A stretch of DNA of 15,733 bases from JAWVEV01 sp033856535 (GTDB lineage: Bacteria > Actinomycetota > Thermoleophilia > Miltoncostaeales > Miltoncostaeaceae): positions 1 through 15,733 of the forward strand of contig JAWVEV010000153.1 in NCBI GenBank assembly GCA_033856535.1, read 5' to 3'. The notes under the pieces were generated by a model that was not told the origin of the DNA, made no database searches, and saw only the letters and a program-made list of their open reading frames with translations. Of this stretch, positions 6,992 through 14,359 are shown one piece after another. A program made the position numbers and the translations under genes. The stretch's first letter is position 1. The number at the start of each line of letters is the position of its first letter.

Positions 6992-8129
6992 GGCCCACCT
7001 CCTCGGCGAGCCGCCCCAGCACCCGCTCGGAGGCGAAGTGGCGCTCGGCGAGCTCGCGGGCGGCGGCCCGGTGGGCGGGATAGTCGGCGAGGATGCGCTC
7101 TGCGCCCGCCACCGCCTCGTCCAGCGAGGAGAACGTGACGAGGCCCTCGCCCAGCGGCAGCCGCGACCCGGCGCCGGTGTCCTGGACGAGCGCCGGCCGC
7201 CCGGACGCCAGGTAGTGCGCCGTGCGGTCGCTGACCCAGCCGCTCCCGGTGCCGGCGTACGCGCCCTGGGCGACCGAGAACTCCGCGCCCGAGCCGCGGA
7301 CGTAGTCGCGGAAGGACCACGGATCGCCCGCCACCCGCCGGGGGTCGACCACCCGCCAGCCGTTGTCGTTCAGGGCGGCGAGGTCCGCGCCGTCCGCCGG
7401 GTGGATGTCGAGCGCGATCTCGACCGGCGCCGCGACGCGCCGAGGGAACGGCAGCACCTTGCGGAACTCGTGCACCTTCAGCCCGTGGGTGGTGCCGTCG
7501 ATCTCGACCGGACCGTGGGAGGCGCGCCAGCGCGCGACGGTCGTGAAGCGCTCGGCCGCGCCGTCGTCGGCGACCGGCCACTCCTCGAGCAGCACGGGTG
7601 GGATCACGGGCCGCCAGTCGACTCCCCCGGCGGGGATCGGGCAGCCGGTCGCGCCGACGTTCAGGCCCACCGTGTAGTGATGGTGGTGCCCGACGACGCC
7701 GACGTCGTGCCCCTGCGCGTGCCACGCCTGCGTGAAGCCCGGATCCAGGTCGACGAAGACCCGGCATGGCACGCGGTCGACCAGCCAGGGCAGCGAGAGA
7801 TGGCCGCTCAGGTTGATCAGCGCCGCCGCCGAGCGGGCGAGCTCGCGCAGGTCGTCGCCCGCCAGCCCGATGGTCTCGCCGGTCTCCTCGCAGACGAGCG
7901 TGGCCGCTCCGTCCAGGCCGAACCTCCCGACCACCTCGCGGAAGAACGCGCCGGCGGACGAGCCGGCGAGGTGGCCGTCGGCGTCGCCGAGCGCGTCCTC
8001 CGAGATCTGCTCGACGAAGTGAACGTCGAGGCCGAGCCTCCGCAGCCCGATCGCCCACGAGATCCGCACCCATGCCTCGCCGCCGTTGCCGGGCTTGTTC
8101 GCCAGCGCGCCGGCGACCAGGACGGTCAC
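6981..8129 (-). CDS. GT-B-like putative glycosyltransferase, second paralog
   Basis: 382 residues, paralogous to the protein encoded at 11335-12510. Over the C-terminal 142 residues I count about 81 identical positions. The N-terminal GNGGEAW (14-20) resembles the glycine-rich acceptor loop at the start of GT-B enzymes. FVDLDPGFTQAW (125-136), DIHPADGADLAAL (241-253) and GWVSDRTAHYLASGRPALVQDTG (split over 297-319) are shared with the paralog. The last resembles the C-terminal GT-B segment where a nucleotide sugar would bind. I recognise this as a recurring family of surface-polysaccharide loci but know of no characterised member, so donor and linkage are open. The start is GTG at 8129, with GTGA overlapping the stop of the preceding GT2 gene. 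The 3' end carries the Shine-Dalgarno of the propeller gene. A GHHHHY run (147-152) is present here and absent from the paralog. Confidence 0.8.
   Translation of the reverse strand: MTVLVAGALANKPGNGGEAWVRISWAIGLRRLGLDVHFVEQISEDALGDADGHLAGSSAGAFFREVVGRFGLDGAATLVCEETGETIGLAGDDLRELARSAAALINLSGHLSLPWLVDRVPCRVFVDLDPGFTQAWHAQGHDVGVVGHHHHYTVGLNVGATGCPIPAGGVDWRPVIPPVLLEEWPVADDGAAERFTTVARWRASHGPVEIDGTTHGLKVHEFRKVLPFPRRVAAPVEIALDIHPADGADLAALNDNGWRVVDPRRVAGDPWSFRDYVRGSGAEFSVAQGAYAGTGSGWVSDRTAHYLASGRPALVQDTGAGSRLPLGEGLVTFSSLDEAVAGAERILADYPAHRAAARELAERHFASERVLGRLAEEVGLAP
6998..7003 (-). promoter_or_regulatory. Strong Shine-Dalgarno that fixes the TTG start of the propeller gene
   Basis: AGGAGG on the minus strand, followed by six bases and then TTG at 6991. 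It lies inside the last codons of the upstream gene, where it also encodes the Glu-Glu-Val of that protein's C terminus. It is the best reason to accept a TTG start and argues for a dedicated initiation site rather than pure read-through coupling. Confidence 0.85.
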
Positions 8130-9409
8130 GTCCGCGTCCCGAGCGGGAGGCGGAGAAGCCCGGCGGGATGGTGGCGGCCCAGGACCGCCGCCCCCCGGAG
8201 CGCATCGGCCCAGCGGTGCTCGCGCGCCGCGGTGCGCACGGCTTGCCCCAGGGGGTCGCCGTAGTAGGTGCGCCAGAAGCGCCGGCCCGCGAGCACCGAC
8301 GAGCGGCAGCGCCGGCCGGCCGGCGTCCGCGCCTCGCGGGCGTGGGCGCGCATCACCGCCCGGAGCATCCTGGCCGGGTCGCCGGTCATCGAGCGGCCAT
8401 GCCGCCGGTACTCGGCCACCACGACGTCGTGGCTCGCCGCGGGATGCCGGCCGGCGAGACGCAGGCAGGCGTCGTAGTCCTCGGCGCCCCCGACGCCCCT
8501 GTCGAACCCGCCGGCCGCGACCAGCGGCTCGCGCCGGAAGACGCAGGTCGCCGGCATCCCGGTCCAGTTCACGCGCAGCAGCGCGGCATAGGGGTCCGAC
8601 TCCACCCGCTCGAGTCGGGGACCCGGAGCCGCCTCACCGTTCGCGTCGATGTGGCGGTAGTGGCCCGCGGCGAAGGCGGCCCGGGTGTCCTTCGCCAGCT
8701 CGGCCAGACCGGTCTCCACCGCATGCGGCAACAGCCGGTCGTCGGCGTCCAGGAAGACCAGGAACTCGCCGTCCGTGACGCGCAGGCCGGCGTTGCGGGC
8801 GGCCGCCAGCCCGGCGTTCTCCTGGCGCACGACCCGCACCCCGGGGTAGGCGCCGGCGACCGCGGAGGTGTTGTCCCGGGAACCGTCGTCGACCACCACG
8901 ACCTCCACCTGCGGGTACGTCTGCGCCAGGGCGCTCTCGATCGCCTCGGTCAGGTAGTGGGCCTGGCCGTAGCAGGGGATCACCACCGAGACCAGCGGGG
9001 CGCCGGCCTCGGGCCCCTCGCGCCAGCGGCGCCGGCCCAGAATCCGCGCCAGCGGCACCCGGCGCTGGTCGGCCAGCACCGCTCGCACCTCGATCTCCAT
9101 CGACGGGTCGCGCCCGAACGCGCTCACGGTCGTGCGAAAGCCGGCCGCCCCGGCTCCGGGCGCATCCGAGAAGGCCTGGGCCAGGTCGGGCCGCGGCCGG
9201 TTCAGCGGCGCCCGGCGCGCCAGCCGCCCCTCGCACCAGAGCTCCACGGCCACCGCCGGCCGCTCGCGCCCCAGCGCCCAGCCGGCCACCTCGATCGCCT
9301 GCGCCTCCACGCGGTCCCCCGCGTGCGGCCGGTCGATGTGCCCTCCGATGAGCTCGTCCGCGCGAGGGCCGGCGAGGGCCACGTCCGCGATCTCGATCAT
9401 CCCGCCCAC
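8126..9409 (-). CDS. GT2 glycosyltransferase with N-terminal accessory module, copy B
   Basis: 427 residues. Residues 1-127 are the accessory module: GHIDRP at 23-28, GWALGRER at 43-50, Asp75, GF at 90-91. Residues 138-340 are a family 2 GT-A domain with SVVIPCYGQAHYL (141-153), VVVDDGS (171-177), the metal motif DADD (221-224) and GGAEDYD (307-313), whose Glu310-Asp311 fits the catalytic-base position. The C-terminal tail is basic and helical with RWADAL and RHHPAGL, shared with the neighbouring copy. It should act in the cytoplasm on a lipid-linked glycan. I chose GTG at 9409 because it begins V-G-x-x-I-x-I just like the neighbour, whose GTG start has a good Shine-Dalgarno. ATG at 9400, three codons in, is an alternative. 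The gap to the upstream paralog is 13 nt. Donor sugar unknown. Confidence 0.93.
   Translation of the reverse strand: MGGMIEIADVALAGPRADELIGGHIDRPHAGDRVEAQAIEVAGWALGRERPAVAVELWCEGRLARRAPLNRPRPDLAQAFSDAPGAGAAGFRTTVSAFGRDPSMEIEVRAVLADQRRVPLARILGRRRWREGPEAGAPLVSVVIPCYGQAHYLTEAIESALAQTYPQVEVVVVDDGSRDNTSAVAGAYPGVRVVRQENAGLAAARNAGLRVTDGEFLVFLDADDRLLPHAVETGLAELAKDTRAAFAAGHYRHIDANGEAAPGPRLERVESDPYAALLRVNWTGMPATCVFRREPLVAAGGFDRGVGGAEDYDACLRLAGRHPAASHDVVVAEYRRHGRSMTGDPARMLRAVMRAHAREARTPAGRRCRSSVLAGRRFWRTYYGDPLGQAVRTAAREHRWADALRGAAVLGRHHPAGLLRLPLGTRT
8720..9409 (-). repeat. Copy B of a 690-bp direct duplication (module plus GT2 N-terminal half)
   Basis: Codons 1-230 of this gene align without gaps to codons 1-230 of the next gene upstream (10068-10757, offset 1348 bp). 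By hand count 162 of the first 210 residues match (77%). DNA identity is obvious in places, for example around 8883-8960 versus 10231-10308. Beyond this the two genes still align but much less closely. Confidence 0.85.
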
Positions 9410-9422
9410 CCGCGCCGCCGGC

Positions 9423-10757
9423 TCACGCCCGCGAACGCGAGGACCCGGCCGCGCGCCGGCGCTCGGCGAGCTCCGCGGCGAGGCGGGCTCCGGCCGCCGG
9501 CAGGCCGGAGGGGTGATGACGGGCCAGCAGCGCGGCGAGCTGCCGCGCGTCGGCCCACCGGCCCTCGAGGAGGCGCTCGGCCAGCTGCTCGCTCACCCCG
9601 GGCGCGTGCTTCGCGCGCGCACGCCGGAGGCCCTCGCGCAGCGCCCTTCGCCCGTCGGGGTCGCGGCGCACATGGCGCCGTTGACGGCGCAGCACCTCGA
9701 GCTCGGACCGGAGGATCACCTCGGGCCGGAGCGTCATGTTCGCGCCGTGGCGACGGTACTCGGCCACGAGCTCCCCATGCTGATGCGCCGGGAAGTCGCG
9801 CGTCGCCCGGAGGTACAGGTCGTAGTCGGCGCTGGCGCTGACCGTCGGGTCGAAGCCCCCGAGCTCCTCGAACAGCGCGCGCCGGTACATCACCGCCGCG
9901 GGGACCCAGATCACGCACTCCCGCAGGAGGGCCCGGTACGGGCTTCCCCGCAGGGCCGGTGCGGATGCGCCGGCGAGGCGCTCGCCGCCGGGTCCGATGA
10001 GGGCTCGGCCGCCCCAGACCAGCGCGGCCTCCGGATGCCGGGCGAACGCCTGAAGGCCGATCTCCAACGCCTCGGGCAGGAGGCGGTCGTCGGAGTCCAG
10101 GAAGACGAGATACGCGCCGCTCGAGCTCCGCAGGCCGGTGTTGCGAGCGGCCGCGAGGCCGCCGTTCTCCTGGCGGACGACGCGCACGCCGGGGTAGGCG
10201 CCGGCGACCTCGGAGGTGTTGTCCGGCGACCCGTCGTCCACGACGACGATCTCCAGGTGGGGATAGGTCTGCGCCAGCACGCTCTCGATCGCCTCGCCGA
10301 GGTAGTGCGCCTGGCCGTAACAGGGGATCACGACCGACACGAGCGGCGCGTCGGCATCGGGGCCCTCGCGCCAGCGGCGCCGGCCGACGATCCGCGCCAG
10401 CGGCACGCGTCGCTGGTCGCCGAGCACCGCCCGCAGCTCGATCTCCATCGCCGGGTCGCGCCCGAGCCCGGCCACCGTGGTGCGGAAGCCCGCCGCGCCG
10501 GCCCACGGGATGTCCGGGAAGACCTTCACCAGATCCTGCCGCGCGAGGGTGAGCGGGACCCGTCTCGCCAGCCGGCCCTCGCACCACAGCTCGACCGCGA
10601 CCGCCGGCCGCTCGCCTCCGAGCGCCCAGCCGCGGACCTCGATCGCGTGCGCCTCGACCCGTTCGCCGGGCCGCGGGCCGTCGATGTGCGCGCCCGCCAG
10701 CCCGTTCGGACGCGGGCTGGCCAGCGTCACGCTCTCGATGTCGATCAGCGCGCCCAC
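9423..10757 (-). CDS. GT2 glycosyltransferase with N-terminal accessory module, copy A
   Basis: 444 residues with the same plan as its downstream neighbour. The module is at 1-127 (HIDGP at 24-28, GWALGGER at 43-50, Asp75, GF at 90-91). The GT-A domain at 138-340 has SVVIPCYGQAHYL (141-153), VVVDDGS (171-177) and DSDD (221-224). At the place where the neighbour has Glu310-Asp311 this copy reads Ala310-Asp311 (SASADYDLYLR), so the catalytic acidic pair is reduced to one Asp. This may mark a different sub-specificity. The tail is longer and rich in Arg and Ala. The start is GTG at 10757 with GGAGGA 6 nt upstream, inside the end of the upstream methyltransferase gene (13-nt overlap). The frame stays open further upstream, but that stretch belongs to the methyltransferase in another frame. 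The two copies probably add different sugars or act at different positions. This is inferred from divergence in the C-terminal half. Confidence 0.92.
   Translation of the reverse strand: MGALIDIESVTLASPRPNGLAGAHIDGPRPGERVEAHAIEVRGWALGGERPAVAVELWCEGRLARRVPLTLARQDLVKVFPDIPWAGAAGFRTTVAGLGRDPAMEIELRAVLGDQRRVPLARIVGRRRWREGPDADAPLVSVVIPCYGQAHYLGEAIESVLAQTYPHLEIVVVDDGSPDNTSEVAGAYPGVRVVRQENGGLAAARNTGLRSSSGAYLVFLDSDDRLLPEALEIGLQAFARHPEAALVWGGRALIGPGGERLAGASAPALRGSPYRALLRECVIWVPAAVMYRRALFEELGGFDPTVSASADYDLYLRATRDFPAHQHGELVAEYRRHGANMTLRPEVILRSELEVLRRQRRHVRRDPDGRRALREGLRRARAKHAPGVSEQLAERLLEGRWADARQLAALLARHHPSGLPAAGARLAAELAERRRAAGSSRSRA
10068..10757 (-). repeat. Copy A of a 690-bp direct duplication (module plus GT2 N-terminal half)
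   Basis: Direct, same-strand counterpart of 8720-9409, with no gaps in the 230-codon alignment. The most conserved blocks are PAVAVELWCEGRLARR (51-66) and SVVIPCYGQAHYL (141-153). They indicate a tandem gene duplication rather than two independent acquisitions. Confidence 0.85.
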
Positions 10758-11338
10758 GGGACGTCCTCCGCCGTGGCCGGCCTGACCGCCTCGACGAAGA
10801 GGCTCTCGTCCTCCCGGTTGTCGAGCTCCACGATTCCGGGATGCGCGCTCGCGGTCCGCCGGTACGCGCAGCGGGTGATCCCGGCGAAGCCGGCGCGCTC
10901 GAGCTGCTCGGCGATGAAGTCGTGCGTGAAGAGGGTGCGCGAGTAGCCGTACCAGAGCATCTGCGTGATGAGCTTGGCGCCCATGCTGCGCGCGTCCTCG
11001 TCCGGGATCAGGAAGTAGTCCCGATCGCCGCGCTGGTACGCCGCGATCCCGCGGTCGAGGTCCGGCAGCGCGAGCCGCAGCGTCCCGCCCGGCCGCAGCA
11101 CGCGCCGGAGCTCCCGCAGCACCGGGACCAGGTCGGGAAGGGGGACCTCGGGAAGGGCGTGGATGCTCACGACGTAGTCCAGGGCGCCGTCCTCGAGCGG
11201 CAGGCCCTCCCGGATGTCGCAGCTGATGTCGACGCCCGGCCCCTCCTTCTGGTCGCAGTTGATCCAGCCGGGCTCGGTCCACGAGCCGCAGCCCCAGTTC
11301 ATGCGCCGGGGGCCGGCCACCGCGGGCTCGGCGCTCAT
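10745..11338 (-). CDS. Small class I SAM-dependent methyltransferase
   Basis: 197 residues, a short Methyltransf_11-like protein. NWGCGSW (14-20) is motif I. INCDQKEG (26-33) supplies the acidic residue Asp29. DIREGLPLEDGALDYVVSIHAL (split over 41-62) is the typical second half, and LRELRRVLRPGGTLRLALPDL (split over 75-94) is the post-motif strand. Proteins of this shape, with an LPDLD segment and a late GAKLITQMLWYG region, are common in exopolysaccharide and O-antigen clusters and are presumed to methylate a sugar or terminal phosphate, but I know of no defined substrate. Start ATG at 11338, with ATGA overlapping the stop of the GT-B-like gene, so translation is coupled. It is unrelated at family level to the DesVI-like methyltransferase further down the operon, so two different methylations are likely. 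Confidence 0.88.
   Translation of the reverse strand: MSAEPAVAGPRRMNWGCGSWTEPGWINCDQKEGPGVDISCDIREGLPLEDGALDYVVSIHALPEVPLPDLVPVLRELRRVLRPGGTLRLALPDLDRGIAAYQRGDRDYFLIPDEDARSMGAKLITQMLWYGYSRTLFTHDFIAEQLERAGFAGITRCAYRRTASAHPGIVELDNREDESLFVEAVRPATAEDVPWAR
10764..10769 (-). promoter_or_regulatory. Shine-Dalgarno that fixes the GTG start of GT2 copy A
   Basis: GGAGGA on the minus strand, 6 nt before GTG at 10757, inside the 3' coding end of the methyltransferase gene. It supports the GTG start over the long upstream open extension. Confidence 0.75.
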
Positions 11339-12510
11339 CCGAGGCCCACCCGTTCCAGCACCCGCGGCAGGACCTTGCGGGCGTCGAAGTACTCCTCGGC
11401 GATCTCGCGGGCCGCCGCGGCGTGGGTCGCATGGTCGGCCTCGATCGCGTCGATCCCGGCGGCGGCCTCCTCGACGGTCGAGAAGGCCAGCAGGCCCCGG
11501 CCGGCCGGGTAGCGGTCCGTGAAGCCGGTCTCCTGCGCGAGCACCGGCTTGCCGCTCGCGAGGTAGCAGATGCTCCGATCGCTGAACCAGCCGCTGCGGG
11601 TCCCGACGTAGATCTGCTGGGCGACCATGAACTCGGCGCGCGACGCGCGGATGAAGTCCCGGTAGGCGTCCGGGTCGCCGCATGCCGCGCGCGGGTCCAC
11701 CAGCGACCAGCCGTTGTCGCGCAGCGCCGCGATGTCGCGCTCCTCGGCCGGGTGGATGTCGAGGGCCAGCTCGTACCGGCCCGGCCGCAGGCGGGGGAGC
11801 CGGAGGAAGTTCCGGAACTCGTGCACCCGCGACCCGTAGGTCACGCCGCGGTGGGTCGTCGTCCCGTAGGGGCCGCGCCAGCTGGCGACGCCGGTGTAGG
11901 CCCGGCCGGCCGGCGCCGGCGTCCAGTGCTCGAGGGCCACCGGCTGGGGCGAGGTGACCCAGTCGATGCCGCAGGTCGGGATCGCGCAGTCCGGCCGCCC
12001 GATGCGCTCGCCGATGGTCACGTGTGCGTCGTGGCCGTCCAGCGGATGGTCCAGCCCGGAGGCGCACCAGATCTGCCCGTAGCCGGGGTCGATGTCCACG
12101 AACACGCGGCGGCGGACCCGCTCCAGCAGGCGGCCGTCGGTCATGAACCCCATCACGTCCAGCATCCCGGCGGCCGCGGAGACGCGTCGCAGCAGGTGCT
12201 CGCGGGTGAGGCCGATGGCGCGCCGGCCGCCGTCGCAGAGCACCGCCCAGTCGCCGTCGAGCCCGAACCGCCGCGCCACCGCCCGAAGGTAGCGCAGGTT
12301 CACCGAGCGCTCGGGCGGGCAGCGGCGCCCGTCGGCGTCGACGCACATCTCCGGCTCCAGCCGATCGACCAACAGCACCCGCCGCCCGAGCGACCGCAGC
12401 CCGAGGACCCACTGGAGGATGGCCCAGGCATGCCCGCCGTGTCCGGGGCGCTGCGCCAGCGAGGCCGCGACGACGATCTCGGCGTCATGCCCGTCGTCCC
12501 CGGTTCTCAT
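11335..12510 (-). CDS. GT-B-like putative glycosyltransferase, first paralog
   Basis: 391 residues. RPGHGGHAW (21-29) is the N-terminal glycine loop. FVDIDPGYGQIW (137-148), TIGERIGRPDCAIPTCGIDW (165-184) and DIHPAEERDIAAL (251-263) mark the middle. The C-terminal half carries GWFSDRSICYLASGKPVLAQ (307-326) followed by ETGF, the likely donor-binding region of a GT-B fold. It matches a family I recall from surface-glycan loci, usually annotated only as glycosyltransferase family 1 or hypothetical. Its paralog lies at 6981-8129, with the methyltransferase and two GT2 genes between them. Start ATG at 12510, 7 nt after the stop of the large GT2 gene. The upstream signal is weak (GGTGA), so it probably depends on coupling. 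No membrane segment. Fold fairly sure, activity inferred. Confidence 0.82.
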   Translation of the reverse strand: MRTGDDGHDAEIVVAASLAQRPGHGGHAWAILQWVLGLRSLGRRVLLVDRLEPEMCVDADGRRCPPERSVNLRYLRAVARRFGLDGDWAVLCDGGRRAIGLTREHLLRRVSAAAGMLDVMGFMTDGRLLERVRRRVFVDIDPGYGQIWCASGLDHPLDGHDAHVTIGERIGRPDCAIPTCGIDWVTSPQPVALEHWTPAPAGRAYTGVASWRGPYGTTTHRGVTYGSRVHEFRNFLRLPRLRPGRYELALDIHPAEERDIAALRDNGWSLVDPRAACGDPDAYRDFIRASRAEFMVAQQIYVGTRSGWFSDRSICYLASGKPVLAQETGFTDRYPAGRGLLAFSTVEEAAAGIDAIEADHATHAAAAREIAEEYFDARKVLPRVLERVGLG

Positions 12511-12517
12511 CCGGCGT

Positions 12518-14359
12518 TCACCACGTCGACTCCCCGGCGATCTCCTCGAGCGTCTCGCGCCAGATCGCGGTGTGGAGCCAGCAGTTGTAGGCCACGGCGT
12601 GCCGCCGCAGCTCGCCGGGGTACGACTGCGCCTCGAGGTGGTACAGCTCGACGTCCGCGAGGTACCAGGTGTCGAGGCCCTCGGCGCGGAGGCGAAGGCA
12701 GAGGTCCGAGTCCTCGTAGTCGCCGCGCACGAAGATGCTCCTCAGGCCGCCCAGCGCGCGATACGAATCGGCCGAGACCATCGCGCATGCCGCCGTGACC
12801 GCGTCGACCCGGCGGGTGACGTTGGCGGCGGGCAGGGTCCGGTCCATCCCCTTGAAGTGGTGCTCGTTGGTCCAGAGGGCCGCGCCCGGCCGCTTCGCGA
12901 AGTACATGCCGGCGTGCTGGATGGACTCGTCCTCGTAGAGGAGCTTCGGCGCGACGGCGCCGGCGTTCGGCGTGGCGTCGAGGAACGCGAGCATCCGCCC
13001 GATCCACCCCGGCGACCGCGGCAGCACGTCGGAGTTCATCAGGACGAGCGCGCGTCCCCGGGCGTGCTCCGCCCCGATGTTGTTCGCGAGGGCGAAGCCG
13101 CCGTTCTCGTTCAGCATCACGAGACGGAACGGCACCCCGTAGAGGCGGAAGAGCTCGATCGCCTGGGGCTCGAGCGCCTCGGCGTACTCGGGCGAGTCGA
13201 GGACGTAGATCAGATCGGCGGCGCGGATCTCCGGGTCGTGGACGAACTGCGCGAGCTGATGCTCGACCAGGTCGATGCGCCCATAGAGCGGGACGATGAT
13301 CGATGCCTCGGGACTCGGGGCGGGCTCCCCGAGCTGGACGACGCGATCCGCGCGGACGCGAGCGTCCTTCTGCCGCAGCAGGCGGGAGATGGCGGGCCGG
13401 AGGTGGCCGTCTCGGAGCGTCTCATCGGGGAGGCGCTCGAGCGCGAGATCACCGAGGAGCATCGAGAGGGCGGCGTCGGGATCACGGTTGACGGACGGCG
13501 CGGCGCACTCGATGCCGGCGCCGCGGACGTCCTCCATCTCGATGATCCACCCGTCCGCCGGCGAGGTCGGGGACGGGATCTCGAAGTGGCAGACGAAGCC
13601 CGCATCGTCGGCGAGGCGGCGGCCGGCGCCGGCGAGCAGCGCCGTGATGTCCCCCCGCGGATATCGGTACACCGTGGGCAGGAGGTCGATCCGTGACCCC
13701 TCGGGCGAGACGGCGGTCATCCGGGCGAGGGGTGGACCGAAGTTCCAGGACCAGCCCTCGATGTAGAAGGCCCGGTCGCCGATGCCCGCGAGGTTCTCGA
13801 CGTGCATCGCGCGGTCCGCGAGCGGGTCGATGTCGAGCCCCGGGAATCGCTCGCGCAGGGCCTCGCGGCAGCGGTGCAGCGACACGCTCAGGGTCGAGCC
13901 GGCGCAGCCGGCGGTCGCGTCGAGGAGGAACGCGAGCACCTTCGCGCGCACGTCCGGCGCGTGCCAGGCGAGATCCTGCGCGACGAGCGCCTGGAGATCG
14001 CCGAGCGCGACCTCCATCGACCAGGGGCCCGCGCCGACGGAGACCTCGCGGGCGTCGTCCAGCCGGCGATCGGGCTTGCGGAAGAGCGCCACGATGACCG
14101 CCGGCGCACCGTCCGCACCGTCGTCGGAGCCGAGTCGGCAGACGCGCACCTCGTCGGCCGACGCGTCGCCCACCGCGGCCGTGAGGCGATCGGGGACGCG
14201 GTCGGAGAGCCAGCCGACGACCAGCGCCGCCTCGTCCGACAGCCAGGCCGCACCCTGCAGCCAGCCCTCGCGCGCCGTGGCCTCCGCCCGAGCGCGAGCG
14301 CTCGGCGTCGGCGCCTCGGGCGAGAGGGCGCGCTCGACCCGCGCCGTCCTGGCGCTCAT
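12518..14359 (-). CDS. Large GT2 glycosyltransferase with long N-terminal extension
   Basis: 613 residues. The catalytic GT-A domain occupies about 350-600: ASIIVPLYGR (352-361), NENGGFALANNIG (417-429), NSD at 442-444 as the DxD-type metal motif, VTAACAMV (521-528), and GDYEDSDLCLRL (546-557) with the acidic catalytic region. This arrangement is like rhamnosyltransferase-type GT2 enzymes. The first 345 residues are unusual. Residues 30-150 hold GWLSD (49-53) and a run of strands. Residues 185-262 hold FYIEGWSWNFG (198-208), RGD (235-237) and AGF (253-255), which echo the GW/R-x-D/GF order and spacing of the accessory module in the other proteins here. The start is ATG at 14359, with ATGA overlapping the previous stop and GGAGGT 6 nt upstream. 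Seventeen further codons are open upstream, but this signal makes the shorter start better. Donor unknown. Confidence 0.9.
   Translation of the reverse strand: MSARTARVERALSPEAPTPSARARAEATAREGWLQGAAWLSDEAALVVGWLSDRVPDRLTAAVGDASADEVRVCRLGSDDGADGAPAVIVALFRKPDRRLDDAREVSVGAGPWSMEVALGDLQALVAQDLAWHAPDVRAKVLAFLLDATAGCAGSTLSVSLHRCREALRERFPGLDIDPLADRAMHVENLAGIGDRAFYIEGWSWNFGPPLARMTAVSPEGSRIDLLPTVYRYPRGDITALLAGAGRRLADDAGFVCHFEIPSPTSPADGWIIEMEDVRGAGIECAAPSVNRDPDAALSMLLGDLALERLPDETLRDGHLRPAISRLLRQKDARVRADRVVQLGEPAPSPEASIIVPLYGRIDLVEHQLAQFVHDPEIRAADLIYVLDSPEYAEALEPQAIELFRLYGVPFRLVMLNENGGFALANNIGAEHARGRALVLMNSDVLPRSPGWIGRMLAFLDATPNAGAVAPKLLYEDESIQHAGMYFAKRPGAALWTNEHHFKGMDRTLPAANVTRRVDAVTAACAMVSADSYRALGGLRSIFVRGDYEDSDLCLRLRAEGLDTWYLADVELYHLEAQSYPGELRRHAVAYNCWLHTAIWRETLEEIAGESTW

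Noticed and set aside
7672..7689. GHHHHY histidine run in the second GT-B-like protein as a metal site
   Set aside because: It is absent from the paralog and no second ligand group is evident. Probably a lineage-specific loop.
10758..12412. Open-frame extensions upstream of GT2 copy A (to 11432) and of the small methyltransferase (to 12412)
   Set aside because: Both run through real genes in other frames and have shadow-like composition. The internal starts at 10757 and 11338 have a ribosome site or ATGA junction.
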